Source: UBA117 sp049975245 (GTDB taxonomy: Archaea > Methanobacteriota > Methanobacteria > Methanobacteriales > Methanobacteriaceae). From it: a stretch of 64,000 nucleotides of DNA. The stretch spans positions 1 to 64,000 of the forward strand of contig JBNGDB010000008.1 in NCBI GenBank assembly GCA_049975245.1. Direction: 5' to 3'. Shown here piece by piece: positions 1 through 8,100 of the stretch. The first letter of the stretch is position 1. Every line of letters begins with the position of its first letter. The notes beneath the pieces are model-generated. The model worked only from the letters and a program-made list of their open reading frames with translations, did no database searches and was not told the DNA's origin. Both the position numbers and the translations under genes were made by a program.

Positions 1-525
1 TTTTCTAATATACCTTTTTCTTTCCAAAAATTTTGGGATGAGCAAAATTGAAGCTATTAAATAAGCAAAAACAGCATAACTAGTCCATTCTATAAGATTA
101 TATTTATTATCAAATAGAATAGCAGCCAGGAAATAGGTTAAAAAGAAAGCATAACCAATCAGTCCTTCAGTTTCCCCAAAGATGTATAAAGACAACGTAA
201 AAAAGGACCATAATATGGTGAAAAAGATAAAAATTGGTAATGAATAGTAGGATAAAAAGACAGATATAAACGCTAAAACTGTTATGAATGCACTTATTAC
301 TCCTAAAAAAATTAATTTCTTAAAAGGTATTTCTAAATCGAATATTAAAGTTGCAAAAAGAGTTACGACCATTATAGTCTGAATTCCAGCATTCAAACCA
401 AAATATTGGGCTAAAAAACCTCCCACTATCATTAAAAATATTGTTTTAATGGCTTTTTTCCACATCATATTACCTTGTGGCCGGCTTAACATTTTTATTC
501 TTGATAAAATTCCAATTTTTTCCAT
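1..525 (-). CDS. FUSC-like integral membrane protein, N-terminal part (cut by window edge)
   Basis: An open reading frame starts at an ATG on the minus strand at 525 and runs off the left edge after 175 codons without a stop. A GAGGT ribosome binding site lies just upstream of the ATG. I translated it by hand: a short basic N-terminus is followed by about six hydrophobic segments (roughly residues 26-44, 49-65, 71-93, 97-118, 123-140 and 150-165), and the visible part ends in a basic stretch after a Pro-Lys-Phe. Six helices followed by a basic cytoplasmic stretch is the layout of the N-terminal half of FUSC / aromatic acid exporter-like proteins. That family name is an inference from topology only; it could be another polytopic membrane protein. 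The remainder lies outside the window. Confidence 0.6.
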   Translation of the reverse strand, partial: MEKIGILSRIKMLSRPQGNMMWKKAIKTIFLMIVGGFLAQYFGLNAGIQTIMVVTLFATLIFDLEIPFKKLIFLGVISAFITVLAFISVFLSYYSLPIFIFFTILWSFFTLSLYIFGETEGLIGYAFFLTYFLAAILFDNKYNLIEWTSYAVFAYLIASILLIPKFLERKRYIRK

Positions 526-724
526 TTGAACCTCTGAAATATTTTTATCACAAATAGAACCTTTGAATAAATAAAATAAAAATTATTTGAGGTTGATTTT
601 ACCAAAAGGTAAGTTTTCACAAACTTTAAATTTTATCGGACATTTAAGAATCTTTTTTCATGAAAACTCACATATTTTGTCCTAACATTGAATATTTATA
701 TTATTCATTTTAGATTCATTTTAT

Positions 725-1840
725 TCATTCGTAGCGGAGTGCTTCGGTGGGTGGGAGTTGACTGGCCCTGTATGCTGGATAAAAACCTCCAATCAACCCC
801 ACAATAAGGGCTACACCAAATGCTCTTATGAATACATCTGGAGTATAAACCGGTTGAATAAATCCACTCATGCCCATTGCCAAAAGAACTTGAATAGCCA
901 ACACTCCCATAATGGCACCTACTAATCCTGCCACTAAGGTTAAAACTAATGATTCCCCAAGAATCATGGCTAGAATTCTCTTATTTTTCCACCCTACTGC
1001 CTTTAAAACACCTATTTCCCTTGTTCTCTCGTATACTGACATTATCATTGTATTTATCACCCCAATACCCCCTATTACTATTGCCAGAAGTGATATGGCC
1101 CATGAAGCCGTGTCTATAGTATTTAGTCCTTGATCAACACTTTGAAGATCTTCTAATGAGGCTATAGTAGTAATATCGTTACCATACTTATCTTCAATTG
1201 ATTTGGTTACTTGGTTAACATCTGCATCGTTTTTTATCTTTACATAAATCATGGTAACTTTATCCTCTTTTTCCTCAATTTCTTGAAGATTATTTATGGA
1301 TATAAATGCTCCGCCATCCTGTTGAAGATCACCAGTCTGGAATATCCCAGTTATTTTGTATTCATCACCATTTAATGTAATGGTGTCCCCTACTGTTTTA
1401 TTCAACTTTTCTGATGCTACTTTACCAATTATAATCTCTTTTGCATCAGACGCAGAAAATGCTCTACCTTCAGTGATTTTAATTCCGCTGAGTGACAATT
1501 TATTAGGATCTATACCTATTAGTACAAAATAGGGATTATCTCCTACTTTTGACACTGCCAGTAAAACGCCAACGCTGTCATTTACACCATTAATTTGATT
1601 AATCTTATTTACATAATCTTCATCTATTTTACTTAAAAACATGTCTGATACATTGGTTTCCACCACTGTAAAATCAGCGCCCCCTGCTTTTAAAGTTTCT
1701 TCAGTGGCGGCTTTAAGACCATCAGTTATGATTCCTAAAGCTACAATGGTAGCAATTCCTATTGCTATTCCTACAACTGCTAAAGCAGTTCTAGTCTTAT
1801 TCCTAAAAGGATTTTTTATCACCAAACTTAAAAAGGACAT
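725..1840 (-). CDS. ABC transporter permease, MacB/FtsX family
   Basis: This 371-residue protein has the standard MacB/LolC-type permease layout: one N-terminal membrane helix (about residues 18-40), a large extracytoplasmic MacB_PCD-like domain (about 45-235), and a C-terminal FtsX domain with three helices (about 245-270, 290-320 and 335-360). The FtsX coupling segment YERTREIGVLKAVGWKN, which contacts the ATPase, is clear, and the C-terminus ends with the typical PPTEALRYE. The start ATG has a strong AAGGAG site 8 bases upstream. Such permeases pair with a LolD/MacB ATPase; none is present in the window and the left neighbour is a different membrane protein, so the ATPase may lie outside. 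Substrate is unknown; export or extraction of lipid, peptide or surface protein is typical of the family. Confidence 0.9.
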   Translation of the reverse strand: MSFLSLVIKNPFRNKTRTALAVVGIAIGIATIVALGIITDGLKAATEETLKAGGADFTVVETNVSDMFLSKIDEDYVNKINQINGVNDSVGVLLAVSKVGDNPYFVLIGIDPNKLSLSGIKITEGRAFSASDAKEIIIGKVASEKLNKTVGDTITLNGDEYKITGIFQTGDLQQDGGAFISINNLQEIEEKEDKVTMIYVKIKNDADVNQVTKSIEDKYGNDITTIASLEDLQSVDQGLNTIDTASWAISLLAIVIGGIGVINTMIMSVYERTREIGVLKAVGWKNKRILAMILGESLVLTLVAGLVGAIMGVLAIQVLLAMGMSGFIQPVYTPDVFIRAFGVALIVGLIGGFYPAYRASQLPPTEALRYE

Positions 1841-2265
1841 GTTTAATCTCCTTAATAATTAATCTTAAACCCCTGCTTCTAATATTTTAGAATTTTTCTA
1901 TTTTTACGATTTTATTATGTAAAGACTAGTTTATAGATTTATATGGAAGATCATTGGGATATTCATATTTGTTCTTAAACAATATTGGAGTAGATTAAAA
2001 ATAGATATAGTATAACTTAATAATTATAACAATTAATAAATGTGAATTTATTCTTTTAAAAGGAATTAAAGCTTTAATGGCTTTTAAAACAAAATATATA
2101 TAAAATGAGATGAAAAAAATTTTTAATAAAAAGCGATATATTCAATGTTAATTATTTAATGTGTGAGAAAAGAAAAAAAGACCTTTTTGGTAGTAATTTT
2201 AGATTTATATAATATTTCTAAGAATGGTTTTAATATCAATTATATTAAATTTGGAGTTTAAAATT
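1841..2265. other. 425-base AT-rich intergenic stretch
   Basis: No open reading frame or structured RNA was recognised between the ABC permease and the DUF6653 gene, which are divergently transcribed. It holds promoters for both. The only element I can point to with confidence is the TATA-like box at 2204-2212, upstream of the plus-strand gene. The rest is A/T-rich with no repeat of note. Confidence 0.5.
2204..2212 (+). promoter_or_regulatory. TATA-box-like element upstream of the DUF6653 gene
   Basis: The sequence TTTATATAA matches the archaeal TATA consensus and lies 54 bases before the ATG at 2266, leaving room for a leader of about 30 bases that contains the GGAG ribosome binding site. 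No BRE was clearly resolved. Confidence 0.45.
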
Positions 2266-2769
2266 ATGACTCTTGAAAAAAAAATAGGTTCAGTATTTAA
2301 AATGGATGATGAGACTTGGATGAAACATTCCAATCCGTGGAGTGGATGGACCAGATTTTCTGCTTTACCTTTACTCGTGATTTCATTTTGGAGCAGAGTT
2401 TGGATTGGTTGGTGGGCATTGATACCTATAATTATCTCATTATTATGGACCTATTTAAACCCTCGACTATTCAAAAAACCAAAATCCACCAATAATTGGG
2501 CATCAAAAGCTGTTTTGGGTGAAAGAGTGTGGTCTAACCGGGACAAAATACCAGTTCCAGAATATCATAAACTCCTCCCTAATATTTTAAACTTTATTGC
2601 TGCAGTAGGCGGTTTATTTGTTATATGGGGGGTTTATTGGCTTGAAATATGGCCACTTTCCCTAGGCTTTTCATTAGTTTATCTGGGAAAAGTATGGTAT
2701 CTTGACCGAATGGTCTGGCTGTACGAGGATATGAAACACTTACCAGAATATGGTGAATGGCTCTATTAA
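2266..2769 (+). CDS. DUF6653 family membrane protein
   Basis: The open frame extends up to 2224, but the ATG at 2266 is preferred: a GGAG motif lies about 11 bases upstream, and the protein then begins MTLEKKIGSVFKMDDETWMK, which looks like a natural N-terminus. The 167-residue product has the Trp-rich pattern HSNPWSGWTR near residue 30, hydrophobic segments at about 35-70 and again at about 120-155, and a conserved-looking segment LYLGKVWYLDRMVWLYEDM near the C-terminus. This matches the DUF6653 family as I remember it. Function is unknown. The gene stands alone on the plus strand between the ABC permease and polB. Confidence 0.75.
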   Translation: MTLEKKIGSVFKMDDETWMKHSNPWSGWTRFSALPLLVISFWSRVWIGWWALIPIIISLLWTYLNPRLFKKPKSTNNWASKAVLGERVWSNRDKIPVPEYHKLLPNILNFIAAVGGLFVIWGVYWLEIWPLSLGFSLVYLGKVWYLDRMVWLYEDMKHLPEYGEWLY

Positions 2770-2850
2770 TTAAATTAAAATTTTAAATTTAATTTTGAAA
2801 AATTCTATGTATTTTAGGAAAAGTATTATGCAAAAGTTATGATTTAACAA

Positions 2851-2858
2851 TTTATATT
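2851..2858 (+). promoter_or_regulatory. TATA-like element before polB
   Basis: TTTATATT begins 33 bases before the ATG at 2884. Archaeal transcription normally starts about 25 bases after the TATA box, here near 2876, so the mRNA leader would be very short. This also argues against the GTG at 2875 as the start codon. Confidence 0.35.
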
Positions 2859-2883
2859 AGAATCATCTTATAAAGTGAAAATC

Positions 2884-4695
2884 ATGGAAACTAAGAAATT
2901 CACACTCCTGGATATTGATTATATAACCGAGGATGAAAAGCCAGTTGTGAGACTATTTGGAAAGATTAGGGGAGAATCTGAAAACAGATCTATAATCGCC
3001 CTTGACAAGAAATTCAAACCATACATTTACGTTATTCCTGAAAATGAAACTGATTTTAATGACTGTATAATGGATTTAAGTGAGTTTGATATTGAAAGTA
3101 TTGAAACTGTTAAAAAAACTGATATTAAAGAAGAAATTGAAGTTTTAAAAGTTTTTTTAAAACATCCGCAAGATGTCCCTAAACTCAGAGATAAAATATG
3201 GGATTTAGAAACAGTTAGAGAAATCCGAGAACATGATATACCTTTTTATCGGAGGTATCTTATGGATAATTCCTTGTTTCCAATGGATGATGTTGAAGTT
3301 AGAGGAAACGAGGTTTCGCAACCATCAAATGTTTATTATCAGGGTGAAAATTTAGTTTTTTTCGAGTTAGTGGATAAACCAGTTCATAAGGACCCTGAAG
3401 ATTCTAATCTTAAAATTATGAGCTTTGATATTGAGGTTAGAAACCCGGAAGGCATGCCCCAAGCCGATAGAGATGAAATAATCATGATCAGTATGGCCAG
3501 TAATTTTGGTCTAAATAAGGTATTATCAACAAAAAAATCATCATTCGATTATGTTGAAAGTGTAAAAACTGAGGAAGAAATGATTAGACGTTTTGTTGAT
3601 ATAATTAATTCCCATAACCCTGATTTAATCGTTGGTTATAATTCTGATAATTTTGATTTTCCCTACATTAATGATAGGGCAAATAAATATGGAGTTCCTC
3701 TTGATCTGGGTGCTGATGGTTCTAAACTGAAATTTATGCGCCGAGGATTTGCTAATGCGGCTTTTATGCGTGGAAGGATACATGTTGATCTCTACCTTTT
3801 GATGAGGCGTTATATGCGTTTGGATCGTTATACCTTAGAAAGAGTATATAAGGAACTTTTTGGTGAGGAAAAAAAGGACATTGACGGAGATATTTTATGG
3901 AAATACTGGGATGCTAATGGAGAAAAACTGGAAAAACTCTTCGAATACTCTATGGACGATGCAATTGCCGCATATAAAATAAGTGAAAAAATACTTCCCT
4001 TAAATATGGAATTAACCCGTATAGTAGGGCAGCCGTTTTTTGACATTGCCCGTATGGCCACAGGTCAACAAGTAGAATGGTTTTTAATAAGAAAAGCCTT
4101 CGAATATAATTATTTAGTCCCTAATAAGCCTTCACAAAGAGAACATTCCCGAAGAAGAGGTGAAAGGGCTGTGGGAGGATACGTTAAAGAACCAGAGAAA
4201 GGTTTACATGAAAATATAGTATATTTTGATTTCAGAAGCCTTTATCCAAGCATTATAATTTCTAAAAACGTATCCCCGGATACAATTGTGCTTGATGAAT
4301 TAAATGGAGATAATTCAAAATATCATATAGCTCCAGAAGTTGGATATAAGTTTCTTAAAAAACCTTTAGGATTTGTACCCTCTGTTATTGGTCAAGTTTT
4401 AGAAGAAAGAACAAAAATTAAGAATAAAATGAAAGAATCAGAAGATCCGTTAGAGAGAAAAGTTTATGATGTGCAGCAAGAAGCTTTAAAACGGCTTGCA
4501 AACTCCATGTACGGAGTTTATGGATTTTCCAGATTTCGATGGTACAGTATTGAATGTGCTGACGCCATAACTGCATGGGGTAGAGATTACATTAAAAAAA
4601 CAATGAATAAAGCAGAATCGTTTGGATTTCACGCTATTTATGCTGATACTGATGGTTTTTATGCAGTTTATAATCCAGAAAATAACTTGGAATAA
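2884..4695 (+). CDS. polB: Family B DNA polymerase, large subunit of a split enzyme
   Basis: This is a family B polymerase with a proofreading domain. Exonuclease motifs are visible: Exo I FDIEV (near residue 181), Exo II GYNSDNFDFPY, and Exo III YSMDDAIAAY. Polymerase motif A is FDFRSLYPSII, motif B is QEALKRLANSMYGVYGF, and motif C is YADTDGF near residue 585. The protein then stops at about residue 603, shortly after motif C, so the thumb is missing. In Methanothermobacter thermautotrophicus this polymerase is made from two genes, a large and a small polypeptide, and the length here fits the large one. The small partner is not in the window. I chose the ATG at 2884 over the GTG at 2875 because GTGA serves as the ribosome binding site. 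No lesions interrupt the frame, so it looks functional. Confidence 0.93.
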   Translation: METKKFTLLDIDYITEDEKPVVRLFGKIRGESENRSIIALDKKFKPYIYVIPENETDFNDCIMDLSEFDIESIETVKKTDIKEEIEVLKVFLKHPQDVPKLRDKIWDLETVREIREHDIPFYRRYLMDNSLFPMDDVEVRGNEVSQPSNVYYQGENLVFFELVDKPVHKDPEDSNLKIMSFDIEVRNPEGMPQADRDEIIMISMASNFGLNKVLSTKKSSFDYVESVKTEEEMIRRFVDIINSHNPDLIVGYNSDNFDFPYINDRANKYGVPLDLGADGSKLKFMRRGFANAAFMRGRIHVDLYLLMRRYMRLDRYTLERVYKELFGEEKKDIDGDILWKYWDANGEKLEKLFEYSMDDAIAAYKISEKILPLNMELTRIVGQPFFDIARMATGQQVEWFLIRKAFEYNYLVPNKPSQREHSRRRGERAVGGYVKEPEKGLHENIVYFDFRSLYPSIIISKNVSPDTIVLDELNGDNSKYHIAPEVGYKFLKKPLGFVPSVIGQVLEERTKIKNKMKESEDPLERKVYDVQQEALKRLANSMYGVYGFSRFRWYSIECADAITAWGRDYIKKTMNKAESFGFHAIYADTDGFYAVYNPENNLE

Positions 4696-4705
4696 AATTT
4701 TCAGA

Positions 4706-4880
4706 CTAGATTCTATTATATCTAAAATTTAATATTTCATTCTGTTTATCAACATCTAGATTAATAATTCCCTTTTTAATAATCCACTTCGTATTTTTAT
4801 CATCACAAGTTGCCCATTTTTTAATAAAATCGAATGTTTCTTCATGAAAATATTTATTTGTAAATTTAAAGGTCCCTAAA
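4706..4880 (-). pseudogene. Relic of a gene end, possibly a HEAT/ARM-like repeat protein
   Basis: Between polB and the hydrolase gene, the minus strand carries an open stretch of about 57 codons bounded by stops, with no start codon. Read by hand it contains FHEETFDFIKKWATCDDKN followed by TKWIIKKGIINL, and ends at a TAG at 4706-4708. The alternation of amphipathic helices with Trp and Lys resembles the end of HEAT-like or DNA-alkylation-repeat proteins. It looks like protein-coding composition rather than random AT-rich sequence, so I read it as the remaining 3' end of a deleted gene. Family assignment is speculative. Confidence 0.35.
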
Positions 4881-4989
4881 ATTTTTTAATATATGTCCAA
4901 GCCTTAGATTAGAATTTCGATTTATTTTATTTGATTTTATTTAATTTTTTAATTGAGTTGATTATTAATTATAATATAAATATAATAAT

Positions 4990-6138
4990 CTATGATTTTG
5001 TTTTAATCCAATCCAACATTTCATCAAGAGCCAATTTAATATTACCAACCTGACAGTGGTTTTGGGCCTGATCTTTCCTTGTGAAAACTCTAGCAGTAAC
5101 CGAATTTGCATTTTTTAATGCCTTTAATTGTTTATTATGCATTTTAAATGGTATGAAATGATCTTCTCTCCCGGTAAGGATTAAAACATCCTGTTTAACC
5201 CTTTCAGAATTAAGATTTTCTTCATTCATTTGTTCAGCTACGTCAAATGCTTCCATAGGTGTTTTCTTGCCAGTAATGTACATCAAGTTACTGATACTCC
5301 ATCCATCAATACCTCCCTTCTCTATTTGCTTCAGGGATACCTTATTGGAATAATTTCTAAAATGGTGGAAAAACAGTTTCCCTAATTGTTGGGCAAAATA
5401 GTTGGGAAACTTCATATAATCATAGGCAATGCTTGAAGCTATAACTCTTTTTATTCGTGGTTCAAATGCTGCTGCCCTGAAGCATAGCCATCCTCCCATG
5501 GATATGCCCAGCCAGGTGACATCATCCAGATTGGAATAATCTAAAATAGCAGCAGCAGGTTTTTCCCATTGCCAGTTGAAAGGAATGTTATATTTTTTCC
5601 GAGCAACCCCTTGACCTGGGCCTTCAAAGGCGACTACATCATAGCCATGGTCAGCGAAATATCGCATCCAGGAATAAAATTCCTCAATGAAAGAATCAAA
5701 ACCACCGTGAAGAACTATAGTGCCCTTATTTTCCACGGTTTTGCCAGTTTCTCCCGATATTTTCATGAGCGGTAAAACGCTACCTTCAAAGGGTACTTCA
5801 AAGCGTTCAATCTCGTCATCAGCAAAAGCCTGATAAAAGAGTTCACTGAATTTATCATATAACACTTCTTTTTGAGGATCATCATATAACAAATAAAACT
5901 CGGCAGCACGGTAATAAAAAGCAGCATTAATCAACCGGTCCTCTGAAACTGCTTTTTCAGCCTGTATGAGCATTTCCCTTTTCCAATCCCCAAAATTCTC
6001 AATATTGGTAGCGGCTTCTTTCAGATCTTTCAGACGAGCATAACCCATAGAATACCAACGATTCATCTGATAATTAAATACTTGATCTTTATGAAAGTCT
6101 TGGTATCCTACTGGGAATTTAAACTCTGTTTTTTCCAT
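4990..6138 (-). CDS. Alpha/beta hydrolase
   Basis: The 382-residue protein has an N-terminal helical cap region (about residues 1-130) followed by an alpha/beta hydrolase core. The oxyanion region is TIVLHGGFDSF, the nucleophile elbow is WLGISMGGW with the catalytic Ser, an acid is likely in LILTGREDHFIPF, and the catalytic His is probably in the late QNHCQVGN segment. The ATG at 6138 is taken as start because a GGTTGAT motif lies just before it; an in-frame TTG three codons earlier is less likely. The gene lies 26 bases after the TetR-type gene and on the same strand, so it is probably the last gene of the glycosyltransferase-TetR-hydrolase cassette. The substrate cannot be read from the sequence; esters or modified small molecules are typical. 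Confidence 0.85.
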   Translation of the reverse strand: MEKTEFKFPVGYQDFHKDQVFNYQMNRWYSMGYARLKDLKEAATNIENFGDWKREMLIQAEKAVSEDRLINAAFYYRAAEFYLLYDDPQKEVLYDKFSELFYQAFADDEIERFEVPFEGSVLPLMKISGETGKTVENKGTIVLHGGFDSFIEEFYSWMRYFADHGYDVVAFEGPGQGVARKKYNIPFNWQWEKPAAAILDYSNLDDVTWLGISMGGWLCFRAAAFEPRIKRVIASSIAYDYMKFPNYFAQQLGKLFFHHFRNYSNKVSLKQIEKGGIDGWSISNLMYITGKKTPMEAFDVAEQMNEENLNSERVKQDVLILTGREDHFIPFKMHNKQLKALKNANSVTARVFTRKDQAQNHCQVGNIKLALDEMLDWIKTKS

Positions 6139-6164
6139 ATATATCAACCAATCTCATTAAATAT

Positions 6165-6797
6165 TTATAAAGCACTTTTTTCATTGAAAGCGTTGAGTAT
6201 AGCGCCCTTTTCTGTGCCCAAAATTCGTTCCATAAAATCGAAAATTGCCATGAATTTCCTTCTAAATTCCTTTGAATTATGATTAGCACTATCTATTCCC
6301 TGTAAAACCATTGCTGATATTCCATTAAATGCTTTAGCCGCGTCTTCCGGGTATTGTGTATTAAAAATCCCTTCCTCAACACCCTGTTTGAAGATATGGG
6401 CTAATGGCCCTACTGTTTGAAGAGGAATCCTTTGTTCAAATTTACGATGCAAATGAACATTCTTTTCAGCATGGACGTACTGCATGATACTCCTTGTATC
6501 ATTCCTAAATGATAAAGAAAACTGAAATATTTTTACTAGTTTTTCTAGGGCGTTTAGATTCTCCTGTTTTGAAATTTTTTCCATGCTTTCAACAATTATA
6601 TTGATATATTTATCAGTGATTTCATCCAGAATCGCTTCCTTTGATTTGAAATAATAATAGAAAGTACCCTGAGCAACACCTGCTTTTTTTACGATGTCTC
6701 TTACCATTGCATTTTCGTAGCCTTTCTCTAGAAATAATTGTTCAGCAATGTCCATGAGCTCCTTGCGTCTTAATTCTGGATTTTTGGTAACTCGAAT
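6165..6797 (-). CDS. TetR/AcrR family transcriptional regulator
   Basis: An N-terminal TetR helix-turn-helix is clear: ELRRKELMDIAEQLFLEKGY, then VRDIVKKAGVAQGTFYYYF followed by KSKEAIL. The C-terminal ligand-binding domain is all-helical. The start is problematic. The frame is open upstream to a GTG at 6848, inside the end of the glycosyltransferase gene, but no ribosome binding site fits it. A GGGGG motif lies 9 bases before an ATT codon at 6797, which would give the natural N-terminus MRVTKNPELRRKEL. I list that start, although ATT initiation is rare. The gene overlaps or abuts the glycosyltransferase stop codon, so the two are co-transcribed and likely translationally coupled. It probably controls its own operon through the palindrome at 8024-8041. 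Confidence 0.85.
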   Translation of the reverse strand: MRVTKNPELRRKELMDIAEQLFLEKGYENAMVRDIVKKAGVAQGTFYYYFKSKEAILDEITDKYINIIVESMEKISKQENLNALEKLVKIFQFSLSFRNDTRSIMQYVHAEKNVHLHRKFEQRIPLQTVGPLAHIFKQGVEEGIFNTQYPEDAAKAFNGISAMVLQGIDSANHNSKEFRRKFMAIFDFMERILGTEKGAILNAFNEKSAL

Positions 6798-6801
6798 AAA
6801 A

Positions 6802-8004
6802 TCAGTCCCCCATATGATTGATTGTGGATTCAATCGCCAAAACTGCACTTTTCAAACCTTTTTCTTTTCGTATTTTATGGCCTAGTTTCTTAGCGTTCTC
6901 TTTCATCTCGAAATTTTCAAGAACTTCTGTAATTGCCTTCGACAAGTTTTCCACATTAAGTTCCTTTCTAGGTATGGGGCGCGTTGCAACTCCAAGAGAA
7001 TGAATACGCTCTGCCCAGGCAAACTGATCAATCATATATGGTACTGGAATGGAAGTTAAACCTGCTTTTAGAACTTCAGCCGTAGTTCCCAGACCGCAGT
7101 AATGAATGACACAATAAACCTGGCTGAACAACCAATCGAAGGGAATTTCTCGGATCAAGTAGATGTGATCCGGTATTTCACCAGCAAAACTTTCCGTATT
7201 TAGAATAATAGCTCGTAAACCTGATCGCCGGATTCCTTCAAAAAGAATTTTTAAAAGAGTAATATTATCTTCTTCACTCCAAACTGCAGATCCAAAGCTT
7301 ATGAATACGGGTTTTTCACCCTTTTGAATGAATTCCTGAAGATCTTCAGGTGGAGAATAGCTGGAAGGTGTGTCCAAGTACCAATAACCAGACATTACGT
7401 TTCTGGCTGTCCAGTTATCATTTTCCGTGATTACATGCTTACTCATTGGTAAAAGTATTAATAGAGGATTTTTTGTTTTATTTGAGGGAGAAGAACCAAT
7501 TTCATTCCTGAATTTTTCATATTTTCTTCCCATCATGAAATATAATGCGATTTTTTCCACTAGTAATCCCATATTCAATCTTAAATTCTTTGAAAATTTT
7601 TTTTCTGCCATCGAAGGATTAGTAATAACGCTTATGAAAGGTTTATTGGCCTTACTGGCTTCAGCTAAACCGAAAATCCCATAACCTATAATCAAATCAT
7701 AATCAGAACATAGATTCTGTAAGATTTTTGTTTGCTCCCTAATCCCTTTGAAAAAAAATTTTGTTCCAATTTTTGCGGCTTCCTTGGTGGATTTTGCCCT
7801 CATTATTTCTTGCAATTCATTTATTCCATCGTCAGGTTTGCCTTTAAGGGAACAACAATTAATTCCATAGGATTCAGCGATTTTTAGGAATTTCTTATTT
7901 AATGCAACAGTTGCTTCACGTCCCGTATTATTTAGTGCTTTCGCCAGTGCAAGGAAAACTTGCACATCACCTCGCACACCAATTACTGGTAAGAGGATTT
8001 TCAT
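6802..8004 (-). CDS. Glycosyltransferase, GT1 / sterol-glucosyltransferase-like
   Basis: The protein has the two-domain GT-B fold of UDP-glycosyltransferases. The N-terminus MKILLPVIGVRGDVQVFLAL matches the GT28/sterol glucosyltransferase N-domain signature. The C-domain carries the nucleotide-sugar motif as HYCGLGTTAEVLKAGLTSI followed by VPYMIDQFAWAERI, where the family usually has HHGGAGTT and DQ. The segment PVFISFGSAVW is the interdomain strand. ATG at 8004 is preferred over a GTG three codons upstream because a GTGGT motif precedes it. It is first in a cassette with a TetR regulator and a hydrolase. Likely role: glycosylation of a lipid or xenobiotic, with the regulator sensing the substrate. 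The acceptor is unknown. The family is more common in bacteria, so horizontal acquisition is plausible. Confidence 0.85.
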   Translation of the reverse strand: MKILLPVIGVRGDVQVFLALAKALNNTGREATVALNKKFLKIAESYGINCCSLKGKPDDGINELQEIMRAKSTKEAAKIGTKFFFKGIREQTKILQNLCSDYDLIIGYGIFGLAEASKANKPFISVITNPSMAEKKFSKNLRLNMGLLVEKIALYFMMGRKYEKFRNEIGSSPSNKTKNPLLILLPMSKHVITENDNWTARNVMSGYWYLDTPSSYSPPEDLQEFIQKGEKPVFISFGSAVWSEEDNITLLKILFEGIRRSGLRAIILNTESFAGEIPDHIYLIREIPFDWLFSQVYCVIHYCGLGTTAEVLKAGLTSIPVPYMIDQFAWAERIHSLGVATRPIPRKELNVENLSKAITEVLENFEMKENAKKLGHKIRKEKGLKSAVLAIESTINHMGD

Positions 8005-8023
8005 TTTTACCACATTCCACTAT

Positions 8024-8041
8024 TTGACTGATGTCAGTCAA
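8024..8041. promoter_or_regulatory. Perfect inverted repeat, probable TetR operator
   Basis: The 18-base element is TTGACTGA, a 2-base centre, and TCAGTCAA: two perfect 8-base arms. It lies 20 bases upstream of the glycosyltransferase ATG, at the promoter of the operon that includes the TetR gene. Near-perfect palindromes with a GACTGA/TCAGTC core are typical TetR-family operators. No second copy was seen near the neighbouring genes. Confidence 0.7.
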
Positions 8042-8100
8042 TATGTTATTGTTATTTGATATGAAGTTTACGAAAAATTCTGATGGTTTAAAAATTAAAA

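Noticed and set aside
912..1133. Plus-strand frame inside the ABC permease
   Set aside because: It is the reverse of a strongly conserved FtsX domain gene and has no own signals.
2875..2883. GTG at 2875 as polB start
   Set aside because: The GTGA is the ribosome binding site for the ATG at 2884, and the TATA position leaves no room for it in the mRNA.
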